NCBI RefSeq assembly: GCF_014199955.1
Contig: NZ_JACHOQ010000001.1
Coordinates: 496,001 to 560,000, forward strand
Direction of reading: 5' to 3'
From: Brevundimonas aurantiaca
Lineage (GTDB): Bacteria; Pseudomonadota; Alphaproteobacteria; Caulobacterales; Caulobacteraceae
DNA: 64,000 nt
This document shows, piece after piece, positions 10,346 through 20,220 of this stretch. The position numbers and the translations under genes are program-made. Numbering within the stretch: position 1 is the stretch's first letter; each line of letters starts with the position of its first letter. The notes below the pieces were generated by a model. That model searched no databases. It was not told where the DNA came from and saw only the letters and a list, made by a program, of their open reading frames with translations.

Positions 10346-10737
10346 GCGGCTTCGATGTCGGTCCGGGAAAAGTCGTCGCCCTTGTACAGCAGGGGCGACC
10401 GCGCGTGGCGGGCGCAGGCATAGGCGAAACAGTCGCCGAAGTTCAATGCCGCGGGGTGACGGCCCTTGCCGTATCGGGCGTGAGCGCGGATCGCCTCGCG
10501 CCGCACCTCAGCGGGAATGGCGACCACCTCGATCTTTGCGAGACGGAGGAAATCCTCGACCACGCCTTCGGCGTCTTCGATTTCCATCACTCTGCGGCGC
10601 GACACCGCCAACACCGTTTCCCAAACCGCCATGGGCGACGTCGATCTTGGGACTCTCGCGGCGAGGCGCACACGCAAGTCGCCTGCGTCTGGTTCATCGA
10701 TCAGAATGGCCGTCAGCGCCGAGGCGTCGATGAACAT
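10342..10737 (-). CDS. vapC: VapC-like PIN-domain toxin
   Basis: Predicted Mg-dependent endoribonuclease of a type II toxin-antitoxin pair. The 131-aa protein has the PIN acidic residues: the N-terminal MFIDASAL Asp, a Glu in [11 protein letters not shown], and the [13 protein letters not shown]sp, followed by [13 protein letters not shown]. All key positions look intact. The ATG at 10737 shares one base with the vapB stop (TGATG); a TTG one codon earlier is the alternative. Its stop overlaps the murB start by 4 nt. Which RNA it cuts cannot be told from sequence. Confidence 0.88.
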   Translation of the reverse strand: MFIDASALTAILIDEPDAGDLRVRLAARVPRSTSPMAVWETVLAVSRRRVMEIEDAEGVVEDFLRLAKIEVVAIPAEVRREAIRAHARYGKGRHPAALNFGDCFAYACARHARSPLLYKGDDFSRTDIEAA

Positions 10738-10982
10738 CAATCGCGCTCATAAAGGCTGTCGATCCACGCCTTGTCGATCGGCTCGCCGCGTTCGCGCGGG
10801 GCCCGCGCCTGCAGATCGCTAACGAACGCCTCAATACGTTTCACCAGATCGCCGGGCTCTTCAACCTGCTCCAACTGACGACGCAGGGCGCGACGCACCA
10901 CCTCGGTCTTGCTGATGCCTCCGATGCGGCTGAGGCGTTCGGCCATCCGATCGACTTCGGGGTCCTTCACATAAAGGGCCAT
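10737..10982 (-). CDS. vapB: VapB-like antitoxin (Rv0623/PSK-type family)
   Basis: An 81-aa protein, MALYVKDPEVDRMAERLSRI at its start, with a short beta strand followed by helices (SKTEVVRRALRRQL) typical of ribbon-helix-helix-like VapB antitoxins in the PSK transcription-factor family. The C-terminal part (residues 40-81) would wrap the PIN toxin. The ATG at 10982 is chosen because GGAGG lies 5 nt upstream; the reading frame continues back to a TTG at 10994. It is one base overlapped with vapC. Autoregulation is likely through the ATATAC-type repeats just upstream. Confidence 0.82.
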   Translation of the reverse strand: MALYVKDPEVDRMAERLSRIGGISKTEVVRRALRRQLEQVEEPGDLVKRIEAFVSDLQARAPRERGEPIDKAWIDSLYERD

Positions 10983-10994
10983 GGCATCCTCCAA

Positions 10995-11024
10995 GGATAT
11001 ACCGTCACGCCGAAGTATATACTT
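10995..11024 (-). promoter_or_regulatory. Candidate VapB operator/promoter
   Basis: A perfect 12-bp palindrome AAGTATATACTT (11013-11024) and a second ATATAC-bearing site GGATATACC (10995-11003) lie immediately upstream of vapB. They are the only AT-rich patch between murC and vapB. Paired short palindromes in front of a TA operon are typical operators; the assignment is inferred. Confidence 0.5.
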
Positions 11025-11051
11025 TCCAGACCCCGCCGGACAAGCCGGGCG

Positions 11052-12464
11052 TCAGCCCAGCGCCTCCAGCTGCGCCGGCAGGCCATAGGCCCAGCTGGTG
11101 ATGTCGCCGGCGCCCAGCAGCACGACCACGTCGCCCGACCGGGCCTCTTCCTTGATCAGGCGCGGCAGGACGGCGGCGTTCTCCAGCGCCTGGACATGGC
11201 GGTGGCCGTAGCGACGGATTCCGTCGGTCAGGGCGTGTTTGTCCACCCCGTCGATCGGCTGTTCGCCGGCCGGATAGACGTCGGCGACGATCACGCTGTC
11301 GGCGTCGGAGAAACTGGTCGAGAAGTCGTCCATCAGGTCGCGCAGACGGGTGTAGCGGTGCGGCTGGACCACGGCGATGACCCGGCCCTCGCTAACCTGA
11401 CGCGCCGCCTTCAGCACGGCGGCGATTTCGACCGGGTGGTGGCCATAGTCATCGACGATCCGCACCCCGTTCACCACGCCCGTCGTGGTGAAGCGACGCT
11501 TGACGCCGCCGAACCCGGCCAGGCCCTCGCGGATCGCCTCGTCGGATACGTCCAGCTCGCGCGCCACGGCGATGGCGGCCAGGGCGTTGGAGACATTGTG
11601 CCAGCCCGCCATCGGCAGGTGCAGATTGTCGATCCGGTGCGTTTCGCCGTTCTGGATCACCACGTCGAACCGGGCGCCGTCCGGCCCCATCTGGCAACCC
11701 TCGGCCCGCACCATGGCCTGGGGATTGGTCCCATAGGTCACCAGCCGCCGGTTATCGATCGAGGCGACCAGCTTCTGCACCTCGGGATGGTCCAGGCAGA
11801 CGGCGGCGAAGCCGTAGAAGGGGATGTTTTCGACGAAATCGACGAAGGCCTTCCGCACCGCGTCGAAGTCGCCGTAGTGGTCCAGGTGTTCCGGGTCGAT
11901 ATTGGTCACGATGGCGACCGTCGATTTCAGACGCAGGAAGCTGCCGTCGCTCTCGTCCGCCTCGACCACGATCCAGTCGCCGTCGCCGACCTTGGCGTTG
12001 GTGCCGTAGGCGTTGATGATGCCGCCGTTGACCACCGTCGGGTCCAGACCGGCCGCGTCCAGCAAGGCCGCGACCATGGAGGTCGTCGTCGTCTTGCCGT
12101 GGGTGCCCCCGACCGCGATGGAGAACTGCAGCCGCATCAGCTCGGCCAGCATCTCGGCCCGGCGCACCAGGGGGATGCGACGCTCGCGCGCGGCCTTCAT
12201 CTCGGGATTGTCGGCCTTGACCGCCGTCGAATAGACCACGGCCGAGACGCCCTCGCCGACATGGGCGGCGTCGTGGCCGATGAAGATCTTGGCCCCCAGC
12301 TTCTCCAGACGTTCGGTGTTGGCGCTGGCCTTGGCGTCCGAGCCCTGAACCGAATAGCCGATCTTCAGCATGATCTCGGCGATGCCGCTCATGCCTATGC
12401 CGCCGATGCCGACGAAATGGACGGGACCGAGGTCGAACGGGACGGGGCGAAGGCGAGCGATCAT
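11052..12464 (-). CDS. murC: MurC, UDP-N-acetylmuramate--L-alanine ligase
   Basis: Cytoplasmic ATP-dependent ligase that adds L-Ala to UDP-MurNAc. The 470-aa product has the Rossmann-like start [16 protein letters not shown], the P-loop [12 protein letters not shown], the central [11 protein letters not shown] and [14 protein letters not shown] motifs, and the C-terminal [10 protein letters not shown] and [12 protein letters not shown] segments. No strong SD is visible before the ATG at 12464. It is the first gene of this minus-strand cluster: murG, its usual upstream neighbour, is absent and a divergent cstA begins 189 bp away. The promoter must lie in 12465-12653. Confidence 0.96.
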   Translation of the reverse strand: MIARLRPVPFDLGPVHFVGIGGIGMSGIAEIMLKIGYSVQGSDAKASANTERLEKLGAKIFIGHDAAHVGEGVSAVVYSTAVKADNPEMKAARERRIPLVRRAEMLAELMRLQFSIAVGGTHGKTTTTSMVAALLDAAGLDPTVVNGGIINAYGTNAKVGDGDWIVVEADESDGSFLRLKSTVAIVTNIDPEHLDHYGDFDAVRKAFVDFVENIPFYGFAAVCLDHPEVQKLVASIDNRRLVTYGTNPQAMVRAEGCQMGPDGARFDVVIQNGETHRIDNLHLPMAGWHNVSNALAAIAVARELDVSDEAIREGLAGFGGVKRRFTTTGVVNGVRIVDDYGHHPVEIAAVLKAARQVSEGRVIAVVQPHRYTRLRDLMDDFSTSFSDADSVIVADVYPAGEQPIDGVDKHALTDGIRRYGHRHVQALENAAVLPRLIKEEARSGDVVVLLGAGDITSWAYGLPAQLEALG

Positions 12465-12653
12465 CCGATGCGCTTAGCAATAGATTTGGCGGATTGCACG
12501 GGGGGGCGTGTATCCAAGTTTCGAAGCCGCGCGAACGGATCGCGCGCCGGAACGCCGGGCCCTGCCTACGACTTTAGTCGATTGGCCTTCGGCGGGCCTA
12601 TCGTGCAAACAGGACGCGAAATCGTCAGTCGTCCGGTCGAGTAGGAGTAGGTC

Positions 12654-14741
12654 GTGGGCAAACTTGGAACCCCTCTGGTATTTGGGGTCATCGCGATCCT
12701 GGGGGCCGTCTCATTGGGCGTCATCGCCCTGCACCAGGGCGAAAGCGTCAGCGCGGTCTGGATGGTGGTCGCCGCCGTCTGCACCTATGCGATCGCCTAC
12801 CGCTTCTACAGTCGCTACCTGGCCGGCAAGGTCATGCAGTTGCAGCCCTCGCGCCCGACCCCGGCGGTGCGGCGCGACGACGGCCTGGATTATGTGCCGA
12901 CGCCCAGAAACGTCCTGTTCGGCCACCACTTCGCCGCCATCGCCGGCGCGGGGCCTCTGGTCGGGCCGGTGCTGGCCGCCCAGATGGGCTATCTGCCCGG
13001 CGTGCTGTGGATCCTGGTCGGGGCGGTGCTGGCGGGAGCGGTGCAGGACATGATGGTCCTGTTCATGTCCACCCGGCGCGACGGCAAGTCCCTGGGCGAC
13101 ATGATCCGCACCGAAATGGGCAATATCCCCGGCGTCATCGCCCAGGTGGGCGTGCTGATGATCATGGTCATCATCCTGGCCGTCCTGGCCCTGGTCGTGG
13201 TCAAGGCCCTGGCCGAGAGCCCGTGGGGAACCTTCACCGTCGCCGCCACCATTCCCATCGCCGTCTTCATGGGCCTTTACACCCGCTTCCTGCGGCCCGG
13301 CCGCGTGGGCGAGGTGTCGGTCATCGGCGTGGTCCTGCTGATCCTGGCCATCATCGGCGGCGGCCATGTGGCGGCTGACCCGTTCTGGGGCCCGGCCTTC
13401 ACCCTGACGGGTCCGACCCTGGCCATACTGATGATGGTCTACGGCTTCATCGCCTCGGTCATCCCGGTCTGGCTGCTGCTGGCGCCGCGCGACTATCTGT
13501 CGACCTTCCTGAAGATCGGAGCCATCGTCGCCCTGGCCATCGGCATACTGATCGTGCGTCCGCACCTGCAGATGCCCGCGATCACCCCCTTCATCGACGG
13601 CACCGGCCCGGTCTTCGCCGGCGCCCTCTTCCCCTTCCTGTTCATCACCATCGCCTGCGGCGCGGTTTCGGGCTTCCACGCCCTGATCTCGTCGGGCACC
13701 ACGCCCAAGCTGCTGGAGAACGAAGCCCAGATCCCGATGATCGGCTACGGCGCCATGCTGTGCGAAAGCTTCGTCGCCGTCATGGCCCTGATCGCCGCCA
13801 CGGTTCTGGACCCGGCGGTCTATTTCGCCATGAACAGCCCGGTCGCCGTCATCGGCAAGGACGCGGCCTCGGCCGCCGCCGCCGTGGCCCAGTGGGGCTT
13901 CCACATCACCCCCGGCGAGTTGGAGCAACTGGCCCGGGACGTGGGCGAGCATTCGATCCTGTCGCGCGCGGGCGGCGCCCCCACCCTGGCGGTCGGCATG
14001 GCCCACATCCTGTCGGGCGTGATCGGCGGCAAGGCCATGATGGCCTTCTGGTACCATTTCGCCATCCTGTTCGAGGCCCTGTTCATCCTGACCACGGTCG
14101 ACGCCGGCACCCGCGTCTGCCGCTTCATGATCCAGGACCTGCTGGGCGTCGCCGTGCCCAGGATGCGCGAGACCAAGTCCTGGGGCGCCAACGTCGTCGC
14201 CACGGCGCTTACGGTCGGCCTGTGGGGCTATTTCCTCTATACGGGCGTCGTCGATCCGCTGGGCGGCATCAACAGCCTGTGGCCCCTGTTCGGCATCGCC
14301 AATCAGATGCTGGCCGCCGTCGCCCTGATCCTGGGCACGGTCGTCCTGTTCAAGATGAAGCGGGAGCGGTTCGCCTGGGTCATGGTCGTCCCGGCGACCT
14401 GGCTCCTGATCTGCACCCTGACGGCCGGCTTCCAGAAGCTGTTCCATCCGGACGTCCGCATCGGCTTCCTGGCCCACGCCCGGAAGTATCAGGAGGCCCT
14501 GGGCGCCGGCGAACTGCTGGCCCCGGCCAAGACCGCCGGCGACATGCACCGGATCATCGTCAACGACTACGTCAACTCCGCCCTGACGGCGGGCTTCCTG
14601 TTCGTGGTCGTCACCATGGTGATCTATGGCGTCCTGGCCTGTCGCAAGGCCTATCTGAACAGCCGCCCGACCGTGCGCGAATATCCCGAGGCGCACGATC
14701 TGACCCCGGCCGACGATGCGGCGGACGTCGCCCGTGCCTGA
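12654..14741 (+). CDS. cstA: CstA-family carbon-starvation transporter
   Basis: Multi-pass inner-membrane transporter; characterised relatives carry peptides or pyruvate. The 695-aa protein has about 16-18 hydrophobic segments from residue 8 to 680. It carries the family blocks YVPTPRNVLFGHHFAAIAGAGPL (split here for length) and GFHALISSGTTPKLL, plus VDAGTRVCRFMIQDL near residue 485. The start is GTG at 12654 with AGGAG 7 nt upstream. It is followed by an overlapping small ybdD-like gene, the standard partner of CstA. Confidence 0.92.
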   Translation: MGKLGTPLVFGVIAILGAVSLGVIALHQGESVSAVWMVVAAVCTYAIAYRFYSRYLAGKVMQLQPSRPTPAVRRDDGLDYVPTPRNVLFGHHFAAIAGAGPLVGPVLAAQMGYLPGVLWILVGAVLAGAVQDMMVLFMSTRRDGKSLGDMIRTEMGNIPGVIAQVGVLMIMVIILAVLALVVVKALAESPWGTFTVAATIPIAVFMGLYTRFLRPGRVGEVSVIGVVLLILAIIGGGHVAADPFWGPAFTLTGPTLAILMMVYGFIASVIPVWLLLAPRDYLSTFLKIGAIVALAIGILIVRPHLQMPAITPFIDGTGPVFAGALFPFLFITIACGAVSGFHALISSGTTPKLLENEAQIPMIGYGAMLCESFVAVMALIAATVLDPAVYFAMNSPVAVIGKDAASAAAAVAQWGFHITPGELEQLARDVGEHSILSRAGGAPTLAVGMAHILSGVIGGKAMMAFWYHFAILFEALFILTTVDAGTRVCRFMIQDLLGVAVPRMRETKSWGANVVATALTVGLWGYFLYTGVVDPLGGINSLWPLFGIANQMLAAVALILGTVVLFKMKRERFAWVMVVPATWLLICTLTAGFQKLFHPDVRIGFLAHARKYQEALGAGELLAPAKTAGDMHRIIVNDYVNSALTAGFLFVVVTMVIYGVLACRKAYLNSRPTVREYPEAHDLTPADDAADVARA

Positions 14742-14970
14742 TCCCTCGGGCCAGGACGATCTGCTGTGCCTGTGCCGCGACGCCGCCGTTCGGTGGGGTC
14801 GCGGCGTCCGGCGCACGGCCGGCGCCATGATCGGCCAGCCGGACTATGAGGCCTATGTCCGGCATGCGACCGCGACCCACCCCGACCAGCCGCCTCTGGA
14901 CAAGATCGCCTTCTTCCGCCTGCACGAGCAGCGCCGTTTCGGCGGCGCCGGCGGCTTCAAATGCTGCTGA
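14734..14970 (+). CDS. YbdD/YjiX-family small protein, CstA partner
   Basis: A 78-aa protein ending GGAGGFKCC, the signature Gly-rich Cys-Cys tail of the YbdD/YjiX family, with the core IGQPDYEAYVRHATATHPDQ. Members are encoded next to CstA-type transporters and are needed for their activity in the studied cases. The GTG at 14734 overlaps the cstA stop in a GTGcCTGA junction, indicating coupling. An ATG at 14716 inside cstA is an alternative. Confidence 0.86.
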   Translation: MPDPSGQDDLLCLCRDAAVRWGRGVRRTAGAMIGQPDYEAYVRHATATHPDQPPLDKIAFFRLHEQRRFGGAGGFKCC

Positions 14971-14995
14971 GCTGACGGCCTGGACTTCGCCGTCC

Positions 14996-15706
14996 TCATT
15001 CCGGAATCCGCGCCCCGTCCCAGGCGAAGACCCCGCCGCTGTCCCCCGGCGTCAACCCCGCCGCCACCGCCAGCAGCCGTTCGGCCGAATGATCCGGGCT
15101 GAACAGCCGTCCCTCCCCCACCCCCTTCTGAAACGGCGCGCTCAGCCCCGTGTCCACCGTGCCGGGATGAAGCCCGGCGACCACCGCCAGGGGGTGGGTC
15201 CGCGCCGTCTCGATCGCCAGATTGCGCAGGATCATGTTCAGCGCCGCCTTGGACGCGCGATAGGCGTACCAGCCGCCCAGCCGATTGTCGCCGATCGAAC
15301 CGACCCGCGCCGACAGGGCCGCGAACACCGCCCGCCGGTCGCGCGGCAGCAGGGGCAGGAGATGTTTGGCGACCAGGGCCGGCCCCACCGTATTGATCCG
15401 ATAGTCCCTGAGCAGATGCTCGGCCTCAAGCTGACGCAGGGACCGCTCGGGCTGGAAACCGTCGTGCAGGACGCCGGTCGCGACCAGCACCAGGGTCGGC
15501 GCCGGGCCTTGCGCGACCCGCGCCGCCGCCTGGGCCAGACCCGCCTCGTCCTCCAGATCGGCCGCCAGGGCCTGGGCGCCGGGTGCCGCCGTCGCCGAAC
15601 GCGACACGGCCCAGACGGGATCGAACGCGCCCTCGGCGACCAGACGCTGCGTCAGGGCTCGACCGAGCCCGCCCGTCGCCCCGATCACCACCGCAGATCC
15701 GTTCAT
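14996..15706 (-). CDS. Short-chain dehydrogenase/reductase (CsgA-like)
   Basis: Predicted NAD(P)-dependent oxidoreductase of unknown substrate. The 236-aa product has the glycine-rich cofactor loop VVIGATGGLGRAL, a VATGVLHD segment, the catalytic Ser region FAALSARVGSI and the YAYRASKAALN (YxxxK) motif, then GLHPGTVDTGLS. This pattern suits the single-domain SDRs related to C-factor. The ATG at 15706 is preferred because GGAGGGGAGA lies upstream. It is convergent with the ybdD-like gene and divergent from the HAD gene. Confidence 0.88.
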   Translation of the reverse strand: MNGSAVVIGATGGLGRALTQRLVAEGAFDPVWAVSRSATAAPGAQALAADLEDEAGLAQAAARVAQGPAPTLVLVATGVLHDGFQPERSLRQLEAEHLLRDYRINTVGPALVAKHLLPLLPRDRRAVFAALSARVGSIGDNRLGGWYAYRASKAALNMILRNLAIETARTHPLAVVAGLHPGTVDTGLSAPFQKGVGEGRLFSPDHSAERLLAVAAGLTPGDSGGVFAWDGARIPE

Positions 15707-15747
15707 CCCGTCTCCCCTCCCGTTTCGTCCCATGATAGGGGCGCGTC

Positions 15748-16449
15748 ATGAGCATCACCACGGTCGGCCTCGATGCCGACGACACCCTCTGGCACAATGA
15801 GACGATCTTTCGTCTGACCCACGCCCGCTTCGTCGACCTGCTGGACGACCACGGCGACGCCGCCACGATCGAGGCGCGCCTGGCCGAGACCGAGCAGCGC
15901 AACCTGCGCCTCTACGGCTACGGCGTGAAGGGCTTCACCCTGTCGATGATCGAGACGGCCATGGAGCTGTGCGACGGCGGCGCCCCGCCCGAGGTGGTGC
16001 GCGAGATCCTGGCGGCCGGCCGCGAAATGCTGGCCCATCCGGTCGAGACCCTGCCCGGGGTGGACGAGGTGGTCGCCGAACTGGCTGAAAACTACCGCCT
16101 GGTCCTGATCACCAAGGGCGACCTCTTGGATCAGGAACGCAAGCTGGCCGCCTCGGGCCTGGGCGACCGGTTCGCGGCGGTCGAGATCGTCTCGGAAAAG
16201 GACCGGGCCACCTATGAACGGGTCTTCACCCGCCACGGCACAGGCCCGGCCGAAGCCGTCATGGCCGGCAATTCGATGAAGTCCGACGTCCTGCCCGCCA
16301 TCGCCGCCGGCGCCTTCGGCGTCCACATCCCCTACCCCGTCACCTGGGCCCACGAACTCGCCGACGCCCCGGTGAACGAGCCGCGCTACGGATCCCTTTC
16401 CCGGATCGGCGAACTGCCCGACTGGATCGCGGCCGTCGCCGACGCATAA
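15748..16449 (+). CDS. HAD-superfamily hydrolase (YjjG/phosphatase-like)
   Basis: Predicted Mg-dependent phosphatase. The 233-aa protein begins MSITTVGLDADDTLWH, giving the HAD motif I DxDxT with the nucleophile Asp near residue 9. Motif II (LITKGD), motif III Lys (near residue 150, SEKDRATYERV) and motif IV (VMAGNSMKSDVLPAIAAG) are present. An alpha-helical cap lies between residues 20 and 100. Substrate cannot be told; nucleotides are plausible by similarity to YjjG. Confidence 0.88.
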   Translation: MSITTVGLDADDTLWHNETIFRLTHARFVDLLDDHGDAATIEARLAETEQRNLRLYGYGVKGFTLSMIETAMELCDGGAPPEVVREILAAGREMLAHPVETLPGVDEVVAELAENYRLVLITKGDLLDQERKLAASGLGDRFAAVEIVSEKDRATYERVFTRHGTGPAEAVMAGNSMKSDVLPAIAAGAFGVHIPYPVTWAHELADAPVNEPRYGSLSRIGELPDWIAAVADA

Positions 16450-16516
16450 GCTCTTGCCCCCCCGCCCCTCCCTCTCTAAACGGGCCGCTTAACCGACAAC
16501 CCGACGCAAGCTCCGC

Positions 16517-16891
16517 ATGGCGACGCCCTGCGGCGGCTATGCGCGCGCAAAGAACCAAGGATCCGCTCGCCCCGTGCACGCCTCGGACATCAGTCATGAC
16601 GAACGCGACGCCATGGTGCGCGCGGCGCTGGCCGAGCAGGGCGACAGCGGCGTGACGCCGCGCCATACGCTGTTCTTCTTCCTCGGCGACGAGGACGCCC
16701 ACGGCGACCTGTGCGAGGTGGCGCGGCGCGCCGGCTTCATTGCGCGCGGCGAGGGCGACATGACGATTCTCGAGACCACCATGGCGGTCGATGCGGCGAG
16801 CTTTGCGCCCGTCTCGGCCATGATGCAGACCTGGGCCGCGGCCTTCCAGCTGGAGTACGACGGCTGGGAATGCGCGGTCGTGACCCACTAG
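16517..16891 (+). CDS. RraB-family protein (RNase E regulator-like)
   Basis: A 124-aa protein whose C-terminal part resembles the RraB fold: [36 protein letters not shown] and the closing [13 protein letters not shown], which matches the EYDGW signature of RraB. E. coli RraB binds RNase E and changes its targets; whether this homologue does so is unknown. The start is uncertain: ATG 16517, GTG 16574 or ATG 16613 are possible, since the first 30 residues are not conserved. It lies 23 bp upstream of carB and may be cotranscribed. Confidence 0.72.
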   Translation: MATPCGGYARAKNQGSARPVHASDISHDERDAMVRAALAEQGDSGVTPRHTLFFFLGDEDAHGDLCEVARRAGFIARGEGDMTILETTMAVDAASFAPVSAMMQTWAAAFQLEYDGWECAVVTH

Positions 16892-16914
16892 AACAAAAAG
16901 AAGAGGCCCTCCCC

Positions 16915-19900
16915 ATGCCCAAACGCACAGACATCCAGTCGATCCTCATCATCGGCGCCGGCCCCATCGTCATCGGTCAGGCGTGCGAGTTCGACTATTC
17001 GGGCGTCCAGGCGTGCAAGGCGCTGAAGGCCGAGGGGTACCGGGTCATTCTGGTCAACTCCAACCCCGCCACCATCATGACCGACCCGGAGGTGGCCGAC
17101 GCCACCTATATCGAGCCGATCACGCCCGAGATGGTCGAAAAGATCATCGCCAAGGAACGCCCCGACGCCCTTCTGCCCACCATGGGCGGCCAGACCGCGC
17201 TGAACACCGCCCTGGCCCTGGACGCCTCGGGCGCGCTGAAGAAGTACGGGGTCGAGATGATCGGCGCGAAAGCCGAGGTCATCGACAAGGCCGAGGATCG
17301 CCAGAAATTCCGCGACGCCATGGACAAGCTGGGTCTGGAATCGCCCCGCTCCAAGGCCGCCCATTCGATGGAAGAGGCGCTGGAAGGGCTGGAATACGTC
17401 GGCCTGCCCGCCGTCATTCGTCCCTCCTTCACCCTGGCCGGCACCGGCGGCGGCATCGCCTTCAACCGCGAGGAGTTCGAGGAGATCGTCCTGCGCGGCC
17501 TGGACCTGTCGCCAACCACCGAGGTGCTGATCGAGGAATCGGTGCTGGGCTGGAAGGAGTATGAGATGGAGGTCGTCCGCGACACGGCGGACAATTGCAT
17601 CATCATCTGCTCCATCGAGAACGTCGATCCGATGGGGGTCCACACCGGCGACTCCATCACCGTCGCCCCTGCGCTTACGCTGACCGACAAGGAATATCAG
17701 CGGATGCGGACCGGCTCGATCAACGTCCTGCGCGAAATCGGGGTCGAGACGGGCGGATCGAACGTCCAGTGGGCGATCAACCCCAAGGACGGCCGCATGG
17801 TCGTGATCGAGATGAACCCGCGCGTGTCGCGCTCGTCCGCCCTGGCCTCCAAGGCGACCGGTTTCCCCATCGCCAAGGTCGCCGCGCGTCTGGCCGTCGG
17901 CTACACCCTGGACGAACTGCAGAACGATATCACCCAGGTCACCCCGGCCAGCTTCGAGCCGTCGATCGACTATGTGGTCACCAAGATCCCGCGCTTCGCC
18001 TTCGAGAAATATCCGGGCTCGGAGCCCCTCTTGGGCACTTCGATGAAGTCGGTGGGCGAGGTCATGGCCATCGGCCGCACCTTCCAGGAATCGATGCAGA
18101 AGGCCCTGCGCGGGCTTGAGACCGGCCTGTCCGGCTTCGACGAGATCGAGATCGACGGCGTCGCCGATGTCGAGGACGCCGGCGCCGCCCGCGCCGCCGT
18201 GGTCCGCGCCCTGGGCGTGCCCACCCCCGACCGGATCCGCGTCATCGCCCAGGCCTTCCGCCACGGCCTGACGGTGGAAGAGGTTCAAGCCGCCTGTTCC
18301 TACGAGCCCTGGTTCCTGCGCCAGATCGCCGACATCGTGCGCGAGGAAGGCCACGTCCGCATCAAGGGCCTGCCGACCGACCCGACCGAGTTCCGCCGCC
18401 TGAAGGCCAAGGGCTTCTCCGACGCCCGTCTGGCCGCTCTGACCGGCAAGACCGAGAAAGAGGTCCGCGCCGCCCGTCGCGGCCTGAACGTCCGCCCCGT
18501 CTTCAAGCGGATCGACACCTGCGCGGCCGAGTTCGCCAGCGCCACCGCCTATATGTACTCGACCTATGAGACCGGCGCCCTGGGCCAGGTTCCCGAGTGC
18601 GAATCCGAACCGTCGGACAGGAAGAAGGCCGTCATCCTGGGCGGCGGCCCGAACCGGATCGGCCAGGGGATCGAGTTCGACTACTGCTGCTGCCACGCGG
18701 CCTTCGCCTTCGACGACATCGGCGTCGAGTCGATCATGGTCAACTGCAACCCCGAGACCGTCTCGACCGACTACGACACCTCCGACCGCCTGTATTTCGA
18801 GCCCCTGACGGCCGAGGACGTGCTGGAGCTGATCGAGGTCGAGCGGTCCAAGGGCGATCTGATCGGCGTCGTCGTCCAGTTCGGGGGCCAGACCCCGCTG
18901 AAACTGGCCCATGCGCTTCAGGAGGACGACATCCCCGTCCTGGGCACCAGCGTCGACTCGATCGACCTGGCCGAGGACCGCGAGCGCTTCCAGCAGATGC
19001 TGGAGGCCATCGGCCTGCGTCAGCCCCCCAACGCCCTGGCCCGCAGCGCCGAAGAGGCCGCGCAAAAGGCCGAAGAGGTCGGCTATCCCGTCGTCCTGCG
19101 CCCCTCCTATGTGCTCGGCGGCCGCGGCATGATGATCGTCCACGACCGCGAGCAGCTGGACCGCTACGTCCATGAGGCCATGCGCGTCTCGGGCGACGAT
19201 CCCGTCCTGATCGACCACTATCTGAACCGCGCCACCGAGGTGGACGTGGACGCCCTGTGCGACGACGAGACCGTCTTCGTCGCGGGGGTGCTGGAGCATA
19301 TCGAAGAAGCCGGGGTGCATTCCGGCGACAGCGCCTGCTCCATGCCGCCCTGGTCGCTGCGCCCCGAGACGGTGGCCGAGCTGAAGCGCCAGACCACCGA
19401 AATGGCCAAGGCCCTGAAGGTGCGCGGCCTGATGAACGTCCAGTTCGCCATCGAGGAGCCGCACGGCGCTGAGCCGCGCATCTTCGTGCTGGAGGTCAAT
19501 CCGCGCGCCAGCCGCACGGCCCCCTTCGTGGCCAAGACCATCGGCCGGCCCATCGCCTCGATCGCCGCCAAGGTCATGGCGGGCGCGCCCCTGGCCTCCT
19601 TCGGCCTGACCGACGCCCCCTATGACCATATCGCGGTCAAGGAAGCCGTCTTCCCCTTCGCCCGCTTCGCCGGGGTGGACACCATCCTGGGCCCGGAAAT
19701 GCGTTCGACCGGCGAGGTCATGGGCCTGGACTGGAAGCGCGAGGGCGAGGCCGACATGGCCCCCGCCTTCGCCCGCGCCTTCGCCAAGTCCCAGATCGGC
19801 GGCGGCGCCAAGCTGCCGACCTCCGGCTGCGCCTTCGTCTCGGTCAAGGAGGACGACAAGCCCTTCATCGTCGAGGCGGTGAAGACCCTGCTGGCCCAGG

Positions 19901-20214
19901 GCTTCTCCATCATCGCCACCGGCGGCACCCGCGACTATCTGGCCGCCCAGGGGATTGAGGTCGGCCTGGTCAAGAAGGTGCTGGAAGGCCGTCCCCACAT
20001 CGTCGACGCCATGAAGAACGGCGAGGTCCAGCTGGTCTTCAACACCACCTCGGGCAAGCAGTCGCTGCAGGACAGCTTCTCGCTGCGCCGCACCGCCCTG
20101 ATGATGAAGATCCCCTACTACACCACCACGGCGGGGGCCCTGGCCGCCGCCCAGGCCATCGGCGCCATCAAGGCCGGCGACCTGGATGTGAAGGCGATCC
20201 AGGACTACGCCTGA
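16915..20214 (+). CDS. carB: Carbamoyl-phosphate synthase large chain
   Basis: Makes carbamoyl phosphate from bicarbonate, ATP and CarA-derived ammonia for pyrimidines and arginine. The 1099-aa protein has the internal duplication typical of CarB: the first half begins [20 protein letters not shown], the second repeats [19 protein letters not shown] near residue 580. Two ATP-grasp domains ([31 protein letters not shown]) and a C-terminal MGS-like allosteric domain from about residue 960 follow. The ATG at 16915 starts the conserved [10 protein letters not shown]. carA is not adjacent in this window. Confidence 0.97.
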   Translation: MPKRTDIQSILIIGAGPIVIGQACEFDYSGVQACKALKAEGYRVILVNSNPATIMTDPEVADATYIEPITPEMVEKIIAKERPDALLPTMGGQTALNTALALDASGALKKYGVEMIGAKAEVIDKAEDRQKFRDAMDKLGLESPRSKAAHSMEEALEGLEYVGLPAVIRPSFTLAGTGGGIAFNREEFEEIVLRGLDLSPTTEVLIEESVLGWKEYEMEVVRDTADNCIIICSIENVDPMGVHTGDSITVAPALTLTDKEYQRMRTGSINVLREIGVETGGSNVQWAINPKDGRMVVIEMNPRVSRSSALASKATGFPIAKVAARLAVGYTLDELQNDITQVTPASFEPSIDYVVTKIPRFAFEKYPGSEPLLGTSMKSVGEVMAIGRTFQESMQKALRGLETGLSGFDEIEIDGVADVEDAGAARAAVVRALGVPTPDRIRVIAQAFRHGLTVEEVQAACSYEPWFLRQIADIVREEGHVRIKGLPTDPTEFRRLKAKGFSDARLAALTGKTEKEVRAARRGLNVRPVFKRIDTCAAEFASATAYMYSTYETGALGQVPECESEPSDRKKAVILGGGPNRIGQGIEFDYCCCHAAFAFDDIGVESIMVNCNPETVSTDYDTSDRLYFEPLTAEDVLELIEVERSKGDLIGVVVQFGGQTPLKLAHALQEDDIPVLGTSVDSIDLAEDRERFQQMLEAIGLRQPPNALARSAEEAAQKAEEVGYPVVLRPSYVLGGRGMMIVHDREQLDRYVHEAMRVSGDDPVLIDHYLNRATEVDVDALCDDETVFVAGVLEHIEEAGVHSGDSACSMPPWSLRPETVAELKRQTTEMAKALKVRGLMNVQFAIEEPHGAEPRIFVLEVNPRASRTAPFVAKTIGRPIASIAAKVMAGAPLASFGLTDAPYDHIAVKEAVFPFARFAGVDTILGPEMRSTGEVMGLDWKREGEADMAPAFARAFAKSQIGGGAKLPTSGCAFVSVKEDDKPFIVEAVKTLLAQGFSIIATGGTRDYLAAQGIEVGLVKKVLEGRPHIVDAMKNGEVQLVFNTTSGKQSLQDSFSLRRTALMMKIPYYTTTAGALAAAQAIGAIKAGDLDVKAIQDYA

Positions 20215-20220
20215 CGGCCA

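Noticed and set aside
12711..14828. 705-aa open frame antisense to cstA
   Set aside because: Rich in His, Asp, Gln and Gly with no domain; a shadow of the transporter's codon pattern.
16888..19998. 1036-aa open frame antisense to carB
   Set aside because: Composition is Gly/His/Asp/Leu-rich shadow coding caused by high GC; carB on the plus strand has full family motifs.
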